Below are positions 17,735 through 26,100 of a stretch of 64,000 nucleotides of DNA, one piece after another. Within the stretch, counting starts at the first letter, position 1. The number at the start of each line of letters is the position of its first letter. This DNA is from Histomonas meleagridis. Lineage: Eukaryota > Parabasalia > Tritrichomonadida > Dientamoebidae. The translations under genes and the position numbers were made by a program. Below the pieces are notes generated by a model. That model saw only the letters and a list, made by a program, of their open reading frames with translations, ran no database searches and was not told the DNA's origin. Location: positions 186,001-250,000 of the forward strand of contig WSYJ01000130.1 of the NCBI GenBank assembly GCA_020186115.1, written 5' to 3'.

Positions 17735-18436
17735 ATGGATGTTGACAATACAGCTCTTATATTTATTGTAGAATATTATGAAATGCTTGTAAATGAAAAA
17801 GATAAGTTACCAAATGCTTACGCAGAAGGGGCTCCATTATTTATGTATATCAAAAATCAACCATTGAAAGTTGTTCATCAACAATATCAAAATGTTATTC
17901 CAAATGGTGTTCGAACTATTACTAATTGTTCAGGTGAGGTAATTAATGGGAAATTATATGTTCATGTGCAAAGTACACTTGCACAACCATCAATTGCCAA
18001 AGTTGATGAGTGTTTTACATGCCAACTAAAAGATTCTTGTATTCTAATTCTTCATCACTCAATTCATGTTAACCCAATAATTGAACCACTTCCCAAACTT
18101 CCTCCACCTCCACCACCAAAGCCAGTAGTCAAACCAGAGCCCAAGCCTGCACCAAAACCAAGAGACCCACCAATTGAAGTAGATTCACCAGATAAATTTA
18201 TTCAAAGATTCACAATATTTGTCAAAAATCTTCCATTTCAAGTTGCTCCAAAAGAGTTCTTAGCAGTCATAGAAAAGCATGGTCACGTTTCCCACTTTAT
18301 GCAAGGAAAAGGAAAGTTGCTTGCACAAATGGAAGATCCGAAAATAATTGGAAAAATTACTCATCTTCCAGAGTTTGAATGGAACGGAAGGAAACCACGA
18401 ATAATGCGAATGCCAGTGAACCTTATTTGGGATTAG
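17735..18436 (+). CDS. NTF2-like plus RRM protein (G3BP-like)
   Basis: The 233-aa protein has three parts. Residues 1-120 match the NTF2-like fold (FIVEYYEMLVNEKDKLPNAY, with later strand segments). Residues about 121-155 form a Pro/Lys linker (PPPPPPKPVVKPEPKP). Residues about 160-233 form a short RRM starting FTIFVKNLPFQVAPKEFLAVIEKHG. This order, NTF2 then low-complexity linker then RRM, is that of G3BP/Rasputin, cytosolic RNA-binding proteins of stress granules and mRNA control. The protein is about half the length of animal G3BP and lacks RGG repeats. The RRM has a degenerate RNP1. ATG 17735 is used because upstream codons are reached only from a TTG. Stop is TAG. Confidence 0.7.
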   Translation: MDVDNTALIFIVEYYEMLVNEKDKLPNAYAEGAPLFMYIKNQPLKVVHQQYQNVIPNGVRTITNCSGEVINGKLYVHVQSTLAQPSIAKVDECFTCQLKDSCILILHHSIHVNPIIEPLPKLPPPPPPKPVVKPEPKPAPKPRDPPIEVDSPDKFIQRFTIFVKNLPFQVAPKEFLAVIEKHGHVSHFMQGKGKLLAQMEDPKIIGKITHLPEFEWNGRKPRIMRMPVNLIWD

Positions 18437-18909
18437 ATCATTTTGTTAAAATTTAAGTATTTTTAGATTTATAAATTGAAATGTGATATAAAATAACTTT
18501 CACTATTTTGATTTTTATTAAATTCTTGTGAAATTCTTGTGATATGTTTAAATTTGCGGATTAATTTGGAAAGATCTGGAAAATTATTTAAAAGTACATA
18601 TTAATTATTGTAAATTTTCTTTTGTTTCAAATCATATTTATATAAATTAATTTCATTAAACGGATTCAATGAATATAGAAGAAAAAGAATTAATACATTA
18701 AAGCATGGTTTTAAATTCAAAGACTATAGATCATGTTTTATATTTATAGAAGGGCCTAATCGAGTTAATATTAAAAAAAAATTATGAAAGTTTTAAAATA
18801 TCACCAATACTTAAAAATAATCTTTTTATAATTTGTTTTGTATGACACGACAATTAATAATGCTTCATAAAGAGTGTATTATTACTTCCAAATGTAAATT
18901 AAAATATAT
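18437..18909. other. Convergent intergenic region
   Basis: AT-rich DNA between the 3' ends of two converging genes. A short direct repeat (AAATTCTTGTGA, near 18520-18540) is the only structure seen. Confidence 0.5.
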
Positions 18910-20382
18910 TTATTCCATAGTTCTTGTTCTTAATATTGCAGCTCTATAGTCCTCCGGCAAGTAATCCAAGTCCTCCTCCTTCAGCACGCCCTTTGGCAAA
19001 TATTTCACTGCCTCAGGTCCCATTGCCAATATGTGATTAATTACCAATTTTCTTCTTTCTTCGTTTAATATTCTTTGTCTTTCTTCTTCTCTCTGCTGTT
19101 CGATCTGTAACTTTCTTAGTTCTTGTTGTTTAGCTGCTTCGTACATTTCCTTCTTCTGTACGATTTGTCTAGCTAATTCTCTTCTGAACTTTTCAATTCT
19201 TATTCTGTTTTGTTCTTGCTCAACTTCTTCTAATTTTGCGATTCGTTTTTGTTCCTCTGCAATTTGTTGTCTTAATCTAAGTTCTTCTTGTCGATTTCTT
19301 CTTGCTTGTTCTGCTTTAGCTCGATAAGATTCCTCAGCAAACCTTTTACTTTCTTCAATTTGCTGTCTGATCTTTCTTGCTTCAGCTTCTTCGCGTTCTT
19401 TTAACCTTTGTAACTCTTGTTGCTCTGCAAGTTCAATACAAAGTTGTTCATATTGTTCCTTTTCATCTCGCTCACGCTTGATGTTATACGCTATACGATC
19501 TGCAATTCCTTGTCTCGCTAAGTCGCGTCGCTTTTGTTCTTCTTTGGCTCGCGCTAAGCGCTCGTCAACATCAATCGAGAATTGGATCATTCGTTGGTTC
19601 TCTTCTTCTTCGCGTCGTTTCTCTTCAGCTTTGATGCGTTGGCGCGCCTCCATAAAGTCACGCATCTCTTGCTGCGCGCGTTGTTGCTTTTGCTGATATC
19701 GCTCATGTGCAATTCGATCTTCTTCTTGTACTCGTCGAACTATTTCATCGACTTGTTTACGATCTCGTTCGGCTTCGGCTGCTTTAAGAAGTTGGCGTCG
19801 TTGCTCTTGGTATTTAAGTTGGTCTTGAATATACTTTCGATTGGCTAAGGATTCAATTCGTTTGGCTTCTTCTTCAGCATTACGCTGCTCTTCTTCACGT
19901 CTATAATGACGCATCATCTCTTCTTCGGTCTCAAGACGTTCTTGCTCTTCCATTTGCCGTCGGATTTGATGCTCTTTGATTTGATTATCTCGCGCTTGTG
20001 TGACTAATGCAAGATTGAGTTTACTTTGGAGTTCACGATATTCTGGATCGTTCTCGCGTAATACACCACGCATGGCTTGGTCGCGAATTTCTGCTTGTTG
20101 CTGGTCATGAAGTGCTTTGGCTATCGCATCTTGTTCTTGAGCAAGACGTGCACGCTCTTGACGCTCACGTTGTTGATTGTAAAGTCGCTCTGCCATCTCA
20201 TATTCTTGGTTAGCTTGTCTTTGTCTAGCCATCTTTTGTTTCATGGCAGCTCGATCAGATTCTTCTTGCATACGGTTTAACATTTCTGCTCTATTGGTGA
20301 AATTGTTATTATACATCATTGCATTTTGGTTACGCGTTTGATAACGCCGCTCGTACATTTCCCTTGTAACTCTTCGAGTCAT
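18910..20382 (-). CDS. MNS1-like trichohyalin/plectin-homology (TPH) protein
   Basis: The 490-aa protein is an unbroken charged helix rich in Arg, Glu and Gln from about residue 25 to 450, ending with GPEAVKYLPKGVLKEEDLDY. The YLPKGxxxxEDxxxL ending is characteristic of MNS1, a microtubule inner protein of motile axonemes, and the helix fits the TPH domain family. Trichomonads have flagella, so an axonemal role is plausible. ATG 20382 (MTRRVTREMYERR) is chosen because charged helical sequence starts there; an upstream in-frame ATG at 20484 adds 34 hydrophobic residues that look like untranslated leader. Codons are richer in C and G than in neighbours. Stop is TAAA. Confidence 0.75.
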   Translation of the reverse strand: MTRRVTREMYERRYQTRNQNAMMYNNNFTNRAEMLNRMQEESDRAAMKQKMARQRQANQEYEMAERLYNQQRERQERARLAQEQDAIAKALHDQQQAEIRDQAMRGVLRENDPEYRELQSKLNLALVTQARDNQIKEHQIRRQMEEQERLETEEEMMRHYRREEEQRNAEEEAKRIESLANRKYIQDQLKYQEQRRQLLKAAEAERDRKQVDEIVRRVQEEDRIAHERYQQKQQRAQQEMRDFMEARQRIKAEEKRREEEENQRMIQFSIDVDERLARAKEEQKRRDLARQGIADRIAYNIKRERDEKEQYEQLCIELAEQQELQRLKEREEAEARKIRQQIEESKRFAEESYRAKAEQARRNRQEELRLRQQIAEEQKRIAKLEEVEQEQNRIRIEKFRRELARQIVQKKEMYEAAKQQELRKLQIEQQREEERQRILNEERRKLVINHILAMGPEAVKYLPKGVLKEEDLDYLPEDYRAAILRTRTME

Positions 20383-20674
20383 TTTTGGAAATAACGTACG
20401 AAACCGATAGAACAAATTCAAAGAGCCGATAACTGAAAATGTAAATTTACAAAAAGAAAGAAAAATCATCACAACCCTTGTCATGGCTTATTTTACATAT
20501 CCACAAAAAATAAAAATCTTGAATTCTATCCAATTTCATTTCTTTTTTAAGTTGTAATTGACATTTTTAATCATTATAAAATATCACATTTTTCTGTATT
20601 TCATATTTTGATATATAAACTTATAAAAACAAATAAACACATTTATTGATATGTCAATTTTCATTTTAAAACAT

Positions 20675-21460
20675 TCAAAAGTCAGAAAATATGGTAAATG
20701 TACAAGGAGAAAGTTCACACGGAATTAGGGCGCAAGCTATTTGTGCATCTAACAGATCATGGTACCTAATATAAAGTGTGTTATCGATGAGTTTCGTTTT
20801 GTCTATTGTTCCATATGAGTTTGCTCGAGCAATTATTTGATTCGGAGAAAAAGCTCGTTTTATCATTAAATCATGCCGTGAGTCGCGAACAACAATTGCT
20901 CCTGCAACTACACTAAATTTTTTCTTGATAAGACGTGCAGCTCGAAATGCGCTATTGGAATTCTCAAATGTTAAAGCATGGATTTCTTGTCCATTACGAT
21001 CAAATTTCTCTGCCTTGAGGAAATTGGGAAATTTAGTAATTTGTTTGAGTATTTTTGAACTTTGTGGATTTTTGACAAATACTATTGATTCTTCTTCAGA
21101 AGGCGGGAAAGATAACTCCGAAATTTTTTGTTTGGAAACTAATGAGAAGGATTCAATATATTCTTCATAATTTTTGAAGAGATGTATTTCAACAGGAAGA
21201 TTATTAAAAGTCATGTTTCTAAGTCTTCGAACCTGAACTTTTTTAACAGGTTGAATTGTGTGAACAAAAACCGACCCGGTAGTTTGTAGAGAATAGTTTT
21301 TGATTAATTGAATATCGAAAACTTCAACTTTTAATCCATCTTCAACATATGCAAAAACATCAGAAGACGAGACATGTAATCTTGGATCAAATTGTAATTT
21401 AAGTAATGATCCTGAATTTAATGGTGGTGTTGGAGGAGTATAAACTTCAAAGCCTTCCAT
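20675..21460 (-). CDS. Hypothetical protein (261 aa), possible degenerate RRM
   Basis: No family recognised. The region around residues 127-182 (SIVFVKNPQSSKILKQITKF, then IHALTFENSNSAFRAARLI) alternates strands and helices like an RRM, with weak RNP motifs. Two further strand-helix segments follow. There is no signal peptide or membrane segment. The gene shares a 76-bp divergent promoter with uS3, which suggests but does not show a link to RNA or translation. Start ATG 21460 follows the 18-bp TTTCACATCAAATGTCAT element by 5 bases. Stop is TGA. Confidence 0.7.
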   Translation of the reverse strand: MEGFEVYTPPTPPLNSGSLLKLQFDPRLHVSSSDVFAYVEDGLKVEVFDIQLIKNYSLQTTGSVFVHTIQPVKKVQVRRLRNMTFNNLPVEIHLFKNYEEYIESFSLVSKQKISELSFPPSEEESIVFVKNPQSSKILKQITKFPNFLKAEKFDRNGQEIHALTFENSNSAFRAARLIKKKFSVVAGAIVVRDSRHDLMIKRAFSPNQIIARANSYGTIDKTKLIDNTLYIRYHDLLDAQIACALIPCELSPCTFTIFSDF

Positions 21461-21465
21461 TTATA

Positions 21466-21536
21466 TTTCACATCAAATGTCATCAACAGTCGTTAACGGC
21501 TTCGACGGTTAACAACGGTTTGGTCGACCTTTTGCA
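21466..21536. promoter_or_regulatory. Bidirectional promoter, uS3 / 261-aa protein
   Basis: In 71 bases this region holds the 18-bp TTTCACATCAAATGTCAT element (21466-21483) facing the minus gene, then GTTAACGG, ACGGTT (21505-21510), AACGGTT (21514-21520) and GGTCGACCTTTT (21522-21533) facing uS3. GGTCGACC is a perfect palindrome and recurs before uS5. CCTTT matches the reported T. vaginalis M5 start-site element, and AACGGTT matches a Myb site. Confidence 0.65.
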
Positions 21537-22187
21537 ATGAAGGCACAACGCTGCACAAAGGTACGCCGTATCATCGAAACAGGTCTTTTCTATGCTGAAC
21601 TTAATGAACTTTTCACACGTGAATTAGCTGCTGATGGTTATGGTGGCTGCGAAGTTCGTACAACACCATCCCGTACAGAAATCATCATCAAGGCCTCCAA
21701 CACAAAACTCTTTGTTGATAACAATGGTCGCCGCCTCCAAGAAATCCGCATGATGGTTTTAAAGAGATGGCACATCAAGGATGATCAACTTGAAATCTTC
21801 ATCGATCGTATCCAACGCCGTGGTCTTTCTGCCCTCAACCAACTTGAATCACTTCGTTTCAAGCTTGTCAATCGTATCCCAGCTCGTCGTGCTGCTTATT
21901 CCATCATCCGTTTTGTCATGGATGCAGGTGCACGTGGTTGCGAAGTTGTTATCTCAGGTAAGATGAGGTCAGCTCGTGCTGCTGCTATGAAATTCCGTGA
22001 AGGTTATATGGTTAAGAGTGGTGATGTATCACAAAAGTATGTATTGAAGGCTGTTGGTCATATCCCAATGAAGCAAGCCGTTGTTGGTATCCGTGTTCTC
22101 ATTATGTTGGCACATGATCCACAAGGCATCACTGGTCCACGTGAACCACAACCAGATGTCATCAAAGTACACGAAGCCAAAGATTAA
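21537..22187 (+). CDS. RPS3: 40S ribosomal protein uS3 (S3)
   Basis: The 216-aa protein matches eukaryotic uS3 from near the N-terminus: FYAELNELFTRELAADGYGG, VRTTPSRTEIIIKA, the KH-type domain with its GRRLQEIR turn, RRGLSALNQLESLRFKL, ARGCEVVISGKMRSARAAAM and KQAVVGIRVLIM. It is slightly shorter than animal S3 (243 aa) because it lacks most of the acidic C-terminal tail. uS3 lines the mRNA entry channel of the small subunit. Codons are strongly biased to C-ending forms, as expected for an abundant protein. Stop is TAAA followed by TAAATT. Confidence 0.97.
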   Translation: MKAQRCTKVRRIIETGLFYAELNELFTRELAADGYGGCEVRTTPSRTEIIIKASNTKLFVDNNGRRLQEIRMMVLKRWHIKDDQLEIFIDRIQRRGLSALNQLESLRFKLVNRIPARRAAYSIIRFVMDAGARGCEVVISGKMRSARAAAMKFREGYMVKSGDVSQKYVLKAVGHIPMKQAVVGIRVLIMLAHDPQGITGPREPQPDVIKVHEAKD

Positions 22188-22467
22188 ATAAATTAATCTT
22201 TTACATAGTTTTGATGGTAAAATTTTCAAAAATAGGGAAAAGGAATAATTTTGGCTAATTTCAATTTTTTTAATTTTTTCTTTCTTTATCTTTTATTTGT
22301 CAATATCAGTGAAACATCAATTCAAAAAAGATTGTAATTCGATTCTTATGCTTTTTAATATTAATCAACAAAAAAAAAAAATGAGGAAAAAAAAATGTTT
22401 TTTTCCCCGTAATACACAGCTAAAAATAAAAAGACAAAGATAATATTTAGTTTATATATAAAAAAAA

Positions 22468-23100
22468 TTAATTCTTGTAAAGAAGCCAACATTTTCCTGG
22501 TGTTGGTATGCGATCTATTGGCATTTGAAATGATGACAGATCTTTACCGTTCCGATTCATTGCAAGTGGATTTGAAGGAGCTTTGTTATATTGAAATACT
22601 TTATTAATTGTTAGATTTGGAAATGTATCAGGTGTGGGTGTGTTTGATTTTGCCAGTAAAAAGAAAGAACCAATTTCTGCTCCTTTCAAACGTTTGAAAA
22701 TTGTTTTTGTTGGTGGAGATGGCGGATAAATATGGAGATGCCAATGGAATTTTGATCCAAAAATTAATCCCTTTTGAATCAAAGCAACAAACTCATTTTG
22801 TGTTAATGGTGCTGCTTTAAAAGCTGGTTCTAAAAAAATTGATTGAATGAATTTAAAATCCTTTTTTAAAAAAATTGCAAAAAATGTATAATTCACAACC
22901 ATACGATCATCATATAATATAAGCCCAATAGGAGCAAGTTGAGTGGGTAATTTTTTAGATTCTAATGTAAATATGACTATTTTTTCAATAATAAAAAGAA
23001 GTTTATCAATATTTGTCTTATGCCGACTAGCAAAGGTAATGGTTGCAAGAGATTTTTTTAAATTTAGATAAAATGTGTCTTTTTGGTTCAAACCAATCAT
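22468..23100 (-). CDS. Hypothetical protein (210 aa)
   Basis: ATG-started, 210 codons, with balanced composition and no signal peptide. The N-terminal half alternates hydrophobic strands and helices (KLLFIIEKIVIFTL, APIGLILYDDRMVVNYTFF). The C-terminal part contains HWHLHIYPPSPPTKT and GSFFLLAKSNTPTPD, then a Pro/Asn-rich end. I do not recognise a family. Upstream there is an AGGGAACCCT near-palindrome 13 bases before the ATG and an AACCGTT (23167-23173; AACGGTT on this strand) about 67 bases before it, which supports a real gene. Confidence 0.65.
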   Translation of the reverse strand: MIGLNQKDTFYLNLKKSLATITFASRHKTNIDKLLFIIEKIVIFTLESKKLPTQLAPIGLILYDDRMVVNYTFFAIFLKKDFKFIQSIFLEPAFKAAPLTQNEFVALIQKGLIFGSKFHWHLHIYPPSPPTKTIFKRLKGAEIGSFFLLAKSNTPTPDTFPNLTINKVFQYNKAPSNPLAMNRNGKDLSSFQMPIDRIPTPGKCWLLYKN

Positions 23101-23113
23101 GTTTTCTTGTCAT

Positions 23114-23123
23114 AGGGAACCCT
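23114..23123. promoter_or_regulatory. AGGGAACCCT near-palindrome
   Basis: Lies 13 bases upstream of the minus-strand ATG at 23100. It is one of four such AGGGxxCCCT elements found close to gene starts in the window. Confidence 0.35.
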
Positions 23124-23322
23124 CATTTTTCACAATTTTCTGAAAAGAATGTTACTTAACGTACACGAAAACCGTTAATCCAATAAAATGAACTTTTTTG
23201 TTCGGAAATTCACACATAATCACATATAATCTAGTCATAAAGCTTACTTACACATTAACTCATTTATATAGTCTAAATAGTAAAATGCTTTCCAAAACAA
23301 AATGAAGAAATTTAAAATTTTA

Positions 23323-23661
23323 TCAGAGCTTACGAAACTTTTTAATCATGCTTATGCCAAGCTCAGCGCATTTTTGACATGAAATTTTTCCAAGCTTTCG
23401 AATTTCATTGCATTTTAGTGAACCTGTCTTTGCTTTGTATTCTTCTTCAGCTGCCTTCCAATCTGATTCTTTTATTAATGTCTTTGTAATGTAAATAACG
23501 CCACATTGTCCTCCTGGAGCCCTTCCAGTTCCAAAACGTTCGACATACTCAATGTCATCATCAGAAAATGAAAGAACATCTTGAAGTGCAATGTATATTT
23601 TTTGGGCACAGTTAGGCTTTTTTACTTTTGCAAAACAAGATGTTAAACCATGCGAAAGCAT
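23323..23661 (-). CDS. C_GCAxxG_C_C-family (redox-active type) protein
   Basis: The 112-aa protein shows the spaced Cys pattern of the bacterial C_GCAxxG_C_C family: PNCAQKIYIAL near the N-terminus, FGTGRAPGGQCGVIY in the middle, then a helical KESDWKAAEEEYKAKTG segment, SLKCNEIR and ISCQKCAELG. Members occur mainly in anaerobic bacteria and archaea and are thought to be redox-active, though no reaction is established. The eukaryotic occurrence in an anaerobic parasite suggests transfer from bacteria. The short N-terminus gives no clear targeting signal. GTGCCTTT lies directly before the ATG. Stop is TGA, with a TAAA starting on its last base. Confidence 0.75.
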   Translation of the reverse strand: MLSHGLTSCFAKVKKPNCAQKIYIALQDVLSFSDDDIEYVERFGTGRAPGGQCGVIYITKTLIKESDWKAAEEEYKAKTGSLKCNEIRKLGKISCQKCAELGISMIKKFRKL

Positions 23662-23751
23662 AAAGGCACTTAATTTCTTTTAACGTTCTCCGAAATTGTG
23701 GCCGAATGGCGCCATTCATCTGATTTAACACAAATTTGATAGAGTTACATT

Positions 23752-23761
23752 GGGGTGCCCT
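23752..23761. promoter_or_regulatory. GGGGTGCCCT element
   Basis: Lies 17 bases upstream of ATG 23779; related to AGGGTGCCCT at 7200-7209 and AGGGTACCCT at 55879-55888. Confidence 0.35.
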
Positions 23762-23778
23762 AATATTCATTTCTAAAG

Positions 23779-24456
23779 ATGGAATATATTAAAAAATTTA
23801 TCCCAATTGCATATATAAAAGGAATGATATATTCAATCGAGTCACACCCATTATTCGAATTGTATACAAAAACGTGCGTAACCATAGAGCCATTAATTCT
23901 TGCAATTTCTTCTTATCTCATCATAGAATTTTTCCCGCGCGTAGCATGCGAATACAGAACTATACATCCCACAGCTCGACAGAAATCTAACAAGTTCAAC
24001 TTGCTAATTACTATTCTTCCATTTATTGCATGTATTCTTACCATGGGATTGATAAAACAACAAAAAATAACAGCAGTTTTATTCACATTCTCCTTCATTT
24101 CTATTGGAATTTTCTCAATTTTCCCAGTATTTGTAATAAAGAAGAACCTTTCATATGGTTCTTTATTCGGTATAATGGTTTATTTAACAGCAATGTATTA
24201 CTACAACTATAAATTCATTCTTGGTTTTATCCCAGCAATAGCAATTGGATTAATTTATTTCCGTCATGAATCCAAAATTGAAGTTGCAATCAGAAGAGTG
24301 CTAAGCTTTGTTTTGCTTTTTGGATACATTGGTTTATCTTTCTCCATCACCCACAAGTCACAGCTTGCAAGTGCAATTGCTTCATATGTTGGATGTTTCT
24401 TTGCTTTTCTCTTCAGCAAGCAGCAGCCAGACAAAGAACATTTGAAAAAACAATAA
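23779..24456 (+). CDS. Multi-pass membrane protein (225 aa), unknown
   Basis: About six hydrophobic helices: residues near 35-52 (ILAISSYLIIEFF), 74-92, 98-118, 122-140, 145-160 and 172-208. A short basic C-terminus ends in KKQ (close to a KKxx retrieval signal, but not exact). No family recognised. The charge pattern and length would suit an ER or Golgi membrane protein. The ATG is close after a GGGGTGCCCT element. Stop is TAAA. Confidence 0.7.
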   Translation: MEYIKKFIPIAYIKGMIYSIESHPLFELYTKTCVTIEPLILAISSYLIIEFFPRVACEYRTIHPTARQKSNKFNLLITILPFIACILTMGLIKQQKITAVLFTFSFISIGIFSIFPVFVIKKNLSYGSLFGIMVYLTAMYYYNYKFILGFIPAIAIGLIYFRHESKIEVAIRRVLSFVLLFGYIGLSFSITHKSQLASAIASYVGCFFAFLFSKQQPDKEHLKKQ

Positions 24457-24819
24457 ATGACCATTTTATTTAACATATTTTAAACATTTTCTTATGTATT
24501 CGTCAAGTATGATATATTTTCAGTAGATATTGTACGATATTAAAACATCTGATTTGGAAAGAAAGCAACGATTCAACACTTTGATTTTTTAAATTAATTA
24601 AAAATAATAATCAAATTGTCCCTGAAAAAATTAAAGCCAGATAGGATTTGTTTAAATCCAAAGATTCTTCATCACTTTGAATATATGATATGTTGTTTTA
24701 AACTTTCCCAAAAAAAGCAAAACATTTTGGGAGCAGCCACTTTTTTTTACAAAGAGAACAAATTTCAAAAATTTTTGAAGAAAAACAAAAGGAATATTAT
24801 AAATAAACCTTGGAAGGCC
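24457..24819. other. Upstream region of the phosphoesterase gene
   Basis: No separate gene. The phosphoesterase frame stays open back to 24616, but only from a TTG, with an in-frame ATG at 24685 that would add 45 basic residues. I read this as leader DNA rather than protein because conserved sequence starts after 24820. Confidence 0.45.
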
Positions 24820-25545
24820 ATGCCATCATGTCCTTCCACTCCTAAACCAGAAAATTCCATAAGGATTGTATGCTATTCTGATACACATGGAAAATACAAT
24901 ACTATTCCACCTGAATTTTCAAATATTGAAGGAGATATTGCTTTATTTGCAGGAGATATGTCAAACAAATTGCATGAAAATGATTTGCGTTCTTTTCAAA
25001 AATGGTTTTTAGCACTTCCTTGTCAATATAAAATTTTTATTGCAGGAAATCATGAATTTTTGCCACGCGAAAAAATCCTAAATGATCCAAATCCATTCCT
25101 TAAGCCTGTAGTAAGTACTGTTCCATATATAATTAATGATCCGAATATTATTTATCTTGAAAATTCGCATACAAAAATTCTTGGAATCAAAATATTCGGA
25201 TCTCCCTTATCCATGTCATTCTATAGAAGAGATCCAGAGTCAGTCCGATTCAAATATATGGATTTGATTGAAGCTGATACAGATATATTTCTTGTTCATG
25301 GGCCCCCATATCAAATACTTGATCGTACATATAAAAACATCTGCGCTGGTTCCAAAATTCTAAAAAATAAAATTGATAAAATTAAACCATCGTTAGTTGT
25401 TTTTGGACATATTCATGAAGCATATGGAGTATTAAATATAGGTCAAACATTATATGTAAACGCATCTTTGTGTAATAAAAAGAAAAGAATTATTAATCCG
25501 CCAGTTGTTGTTGATATGATTCCAACAAATAGAGAAATAAATTGA
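24820..25545 (+). CDS. Calcineurin-like metallophosphoesterase (MPPED/UPF0046-like)
   Basis: The 241-aa enzyme shows the complete metal-binding set in order: YSDTHG (D-x-H), LFAGDMS (G-D), AGNHE (G-N-H-E), LVHGPPYQILD (H) and VFGHIHEAYG (G-H-x-H). The HGPP and GHIHEAYG forms are those of the MPPED1/MPPED2 group, for which animal members hydrolyse cyclic nucleotide bonds weakly. The cellular substrate here is unknown. Start ATG 24820 precedes the first conserved strand by about 19 residues; the ATG at 24685 is an alternative. No signal peptide is apparent with the chosen start. Stop is TGA. Confidence 0.85.
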   Translation: MPSCPSTPKPENSIRIVCYSDTHGKYNTIPPEFSNIEGDIALFAGDMSNKLHENDLRSFQKWFLALPCQYKIFIAGNHEFLPREKILNDPNPFLKPVVSTVPYIINDPNIIYLENSHTKILGIKIFGSPLSMSFYRRDPESVRFKYMDLIEADTDIFLVHGPPYQILDRTYKNICAGSKILKNKIDKIKPSLVVFGHIHEAYGVLNIGQTLYVNASLCNKKKRIINPPVVVDMIPTNREIN

Positions 25546-26100
25546 TAGAGCTTTTAATATAAAGGATAGTTTAATCAGAGCAATGTAAGCGAAAAGAAAT
25601 CACAAAAAATGAACCTTAATTAAATCAAACCAAATGTATATATATACCTTAATAAATATAATTTTGCGCTAAATTTTTTCATAATGGGATCGACGGATTA
25701 ATTTCCATCCATAAGAAACCCCTTCCACCCATATTTTTTTACTCAAAATATAATGCATACTACCACTTCATATTGAAATTAAGCTTAGTGATATTTTAAC
25801 AAATTTATAAAATGATAAACTGGCCATGATCTTGAGATTATTCACATGGTCCAAAAAACGTAAACACAAATAGCCAAGTTGATATTTTAATTAAACTTTG
25901 AGAATGCAATTTTAGTTAATGTTTTTATTAAAGTTTGAGAATTTTGGAGATTTTGTGTATTTTATTTATCCAAAAAAGCAGGGGCGCATAGGGATTTTTC
26001 AGGTGACTGTTAATTAAACACTTCTATCGTTATTTGGGGGTGGCCCCATTTAGAGTATACTCTATGGAGAACGTTTATTGTCCCACCTGACCATTTATAA
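25546..26100. other. Intergenic region before Reptin
   Basis: No coding frames of note. Near the downstream end lies a GC-richer patch (GGGGGTGGCCCC at 26035-26046, then AGAGTATACTCT, a 12-base perfect palindrome at 26053-26064). These are the only features seen and may belong to the promoter of the gene at 26101. Confidence 0.5.
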
